A stretch of 64,000 nucleotides of DNA from Pseudaminobacter soli (ex Li et al. 2025) (lineage in GTDB: Bacteria; Pseudomonadota; Alphaproteobacteria; Rhizobiales; Rhizobiaceae), in the NCBI RefSeq assembly GCF_003012705.1, contig NZ_PXYL01000001.1, positions 1-64,000 on the forward strand. Direction: 5' to 3'. The position numbers and the translations under genes are program-made. Of the stretch, positions 63,345 through 64,000 are shown piece after piece (the stretch's first letter is position 1; each line of letters starts with the position of its first letter). The notes below the pieces were generated by a model. That model searched no databases, was not told the origin of the DNA, and worked only from the letters and a program-made list of their open reading frames with translations.

Positions 63345-64000
63345 ATGCATATCGAATTCACGAGCCGTATCGAACGATGGACGCCGGCTGCCGATACCGG
63401 CGGAACGACGGAAGCCGACGCACAGGTCCAGGCTCGCCGGCTGGCCTTGGCGGCCGAAAGTGTTGGGTTCGACCGCGTGCTGATCGCCGACCCGAAGGGC
63501 GGGGCCGACAACAGCCAACTGGCCTCGTTCCTGCTGCACAACACGCTGCAGCTCGGCGTGGCAATGTCGCATGCCGCCGGTATTCTGGCGCCACAGGTGG
63601 CGGCCGAGCAGTTCGCAACGCTCGACCAACTGAGCGGCGGCCGGCTCATGGTTCGCGTGGTGCCCGGCGAGGATGGCCTCGATCATGAGGCCGCTTTCGC
63701 CCGCACTGACGAATATCTGGTGCTTCTCAAGCGCTTATGGGCCAACGAGCGGCCTTTCGACCATGAGGGGGCGCACTACAGCTTGAAGTCAGCGCTTTCA
63801 GCGGCGCGGCCTTTCGGTCGCGCGCAGGTGCCGTTGGCGCTGGGCGGGCTGTCGGGAACGGCGGTCAAGGTTGCGGCAAAGCATGCCGACCTGTTCGAGC
63901 TGCCCGCAGCCACGGCCGCTGAAACGCGCCAGACCATAGCCCGTGTGCGCGCTGCCGCTTCCACCCATGGCCGGGTCGACAAGATCCGCTTTTCCCTGCC
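63345..64000 (+). CDS. luciferase-like (LLM) flavin monooxygenase, truncated by window end
   Basis: 218 codons of an LLM-class FMNH2-dependent monooxygenase, close to the SsuD alkanesulfonate group: IEFTSRIERWTPAADTG, LAAESVGFDRVLIADPKG, VAMSHAAGILAPQVAAEQFATLDQLSGGRLMVRVV. The ATG at 63345 follows GGAGGA by 8-9 bases. The reading is open at 64000, so the C-terminal part is outside. Confidence 0.85.
   Translation, partial: MHIEFTSRIERWTPAADTGGTTEADAQVQARRLALAAESVGFDRVLIADPKGGADNSQLASFLLHNTLQLGVAMSHAAGILAPQVAAEQFATLDQLSGGRLMVRVVPGEDGLDHEAAFARTDEYLVLLKRLWANERPFDHEGAHYSLKSALSAARPFGRAQVPLALGGLSGTAVKVAAKHADLFELPAATAAETRQTIARVRAAASTHGRVDKIRFSL

Overview
The window looks like chromosomal DNA from a GC-rich alphaproteobacterium of the Hyphomicrobiales, most like Phyllobacteriaceae (Mesorhizobium/Aminobacter type). 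This rests on the FMN-riboswitch-controlled RibH2-type lumazine synthase, the fused SecDF, the HWE histidine kinase, DUF982 proteins, ABC uptake operons in series and a CCUCCUCCC-loop (cuckoo-type) sRNA. The genus is an inference. No insertion sequence, prophage or CRISPR array was seen.

Layout. (1) 1-11.6 kb: a SIMPL-domain exported protein, a CAT-anticodon tRNA (best read as tRNA-Ile2), then a possible accessory block with an HWE kinase, an OmpR-type regulator, a 7TMR-DISM hybrid kinase with REC and Hpt domains, a 1030-residue glycine-rich autotransporter and a 2H-phosphoesterase-like protein. (2) 11.6-21.7 kb: a GntR/FCD regulator and a BMP-type ABC transporter (leftward), divergent from a four-gene operon (rightward). 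That operon encodes two catalytic Rieske-oxygenase subunits without a Rieske domain, a Rieske-FAD/NAD-ferredoxin reductase fusion and a GST-like protein. (3) 21.7-25.6 kb: two DUF982 proteins, an MFS transporter, an isochorismatase-fold hydrolase and an AraC regulator. (4) 25.6-28.8 kb: a MolABC-like ABC transporter with a Mop molbindin and a possible ModE site. (5) 29-35.8 kb: a polyamine-type ABC transporter with an XRE-cupin regulator, an FAD amine oxidase and a cupin protein. (6) 36-45.2 kb: ribH under an FMN riboswitch, glpD behind an array of TTTCGTTT boxes, ilvD, an Fsr-like MFS protein, a short PhnA-domain protein and secDF. (7) 46-56.8 kb: a second polyamine-type ABC transporter with two NylB-like serine hydrolases and a YtcJ-like amidohydrolase, divergent from an acetylpolyamine-amidohydrolase-like gene and an aldehyde dehydrogenase. 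(8) 57-62.3 kb: a putative anti-Shine-Dalgarno sRNA and the bkd operon. (9) 62.6-64 kb: two small proteins and a truncated luciferase-like monooxygenase.

The most interesting system is region 2. Its architecture matches the NdmC/NdmD/NdmE N-demethylase module known from caffeine degradation in Pseudomonas putida CBB5, but here two Rieske-less catalytic subunits share one Rieske reductase and the module faces a BMP-type importer. The reading is import of a small N-methylated (possibly purine-like) compound followed by oxidative demethylation. The substrate is not shown by the sequence. Next in interest are the three-hairpin cuckoo-type sRNA and region 7, which looks like a pathway for polyamine conjugates or other omega-amino amides.
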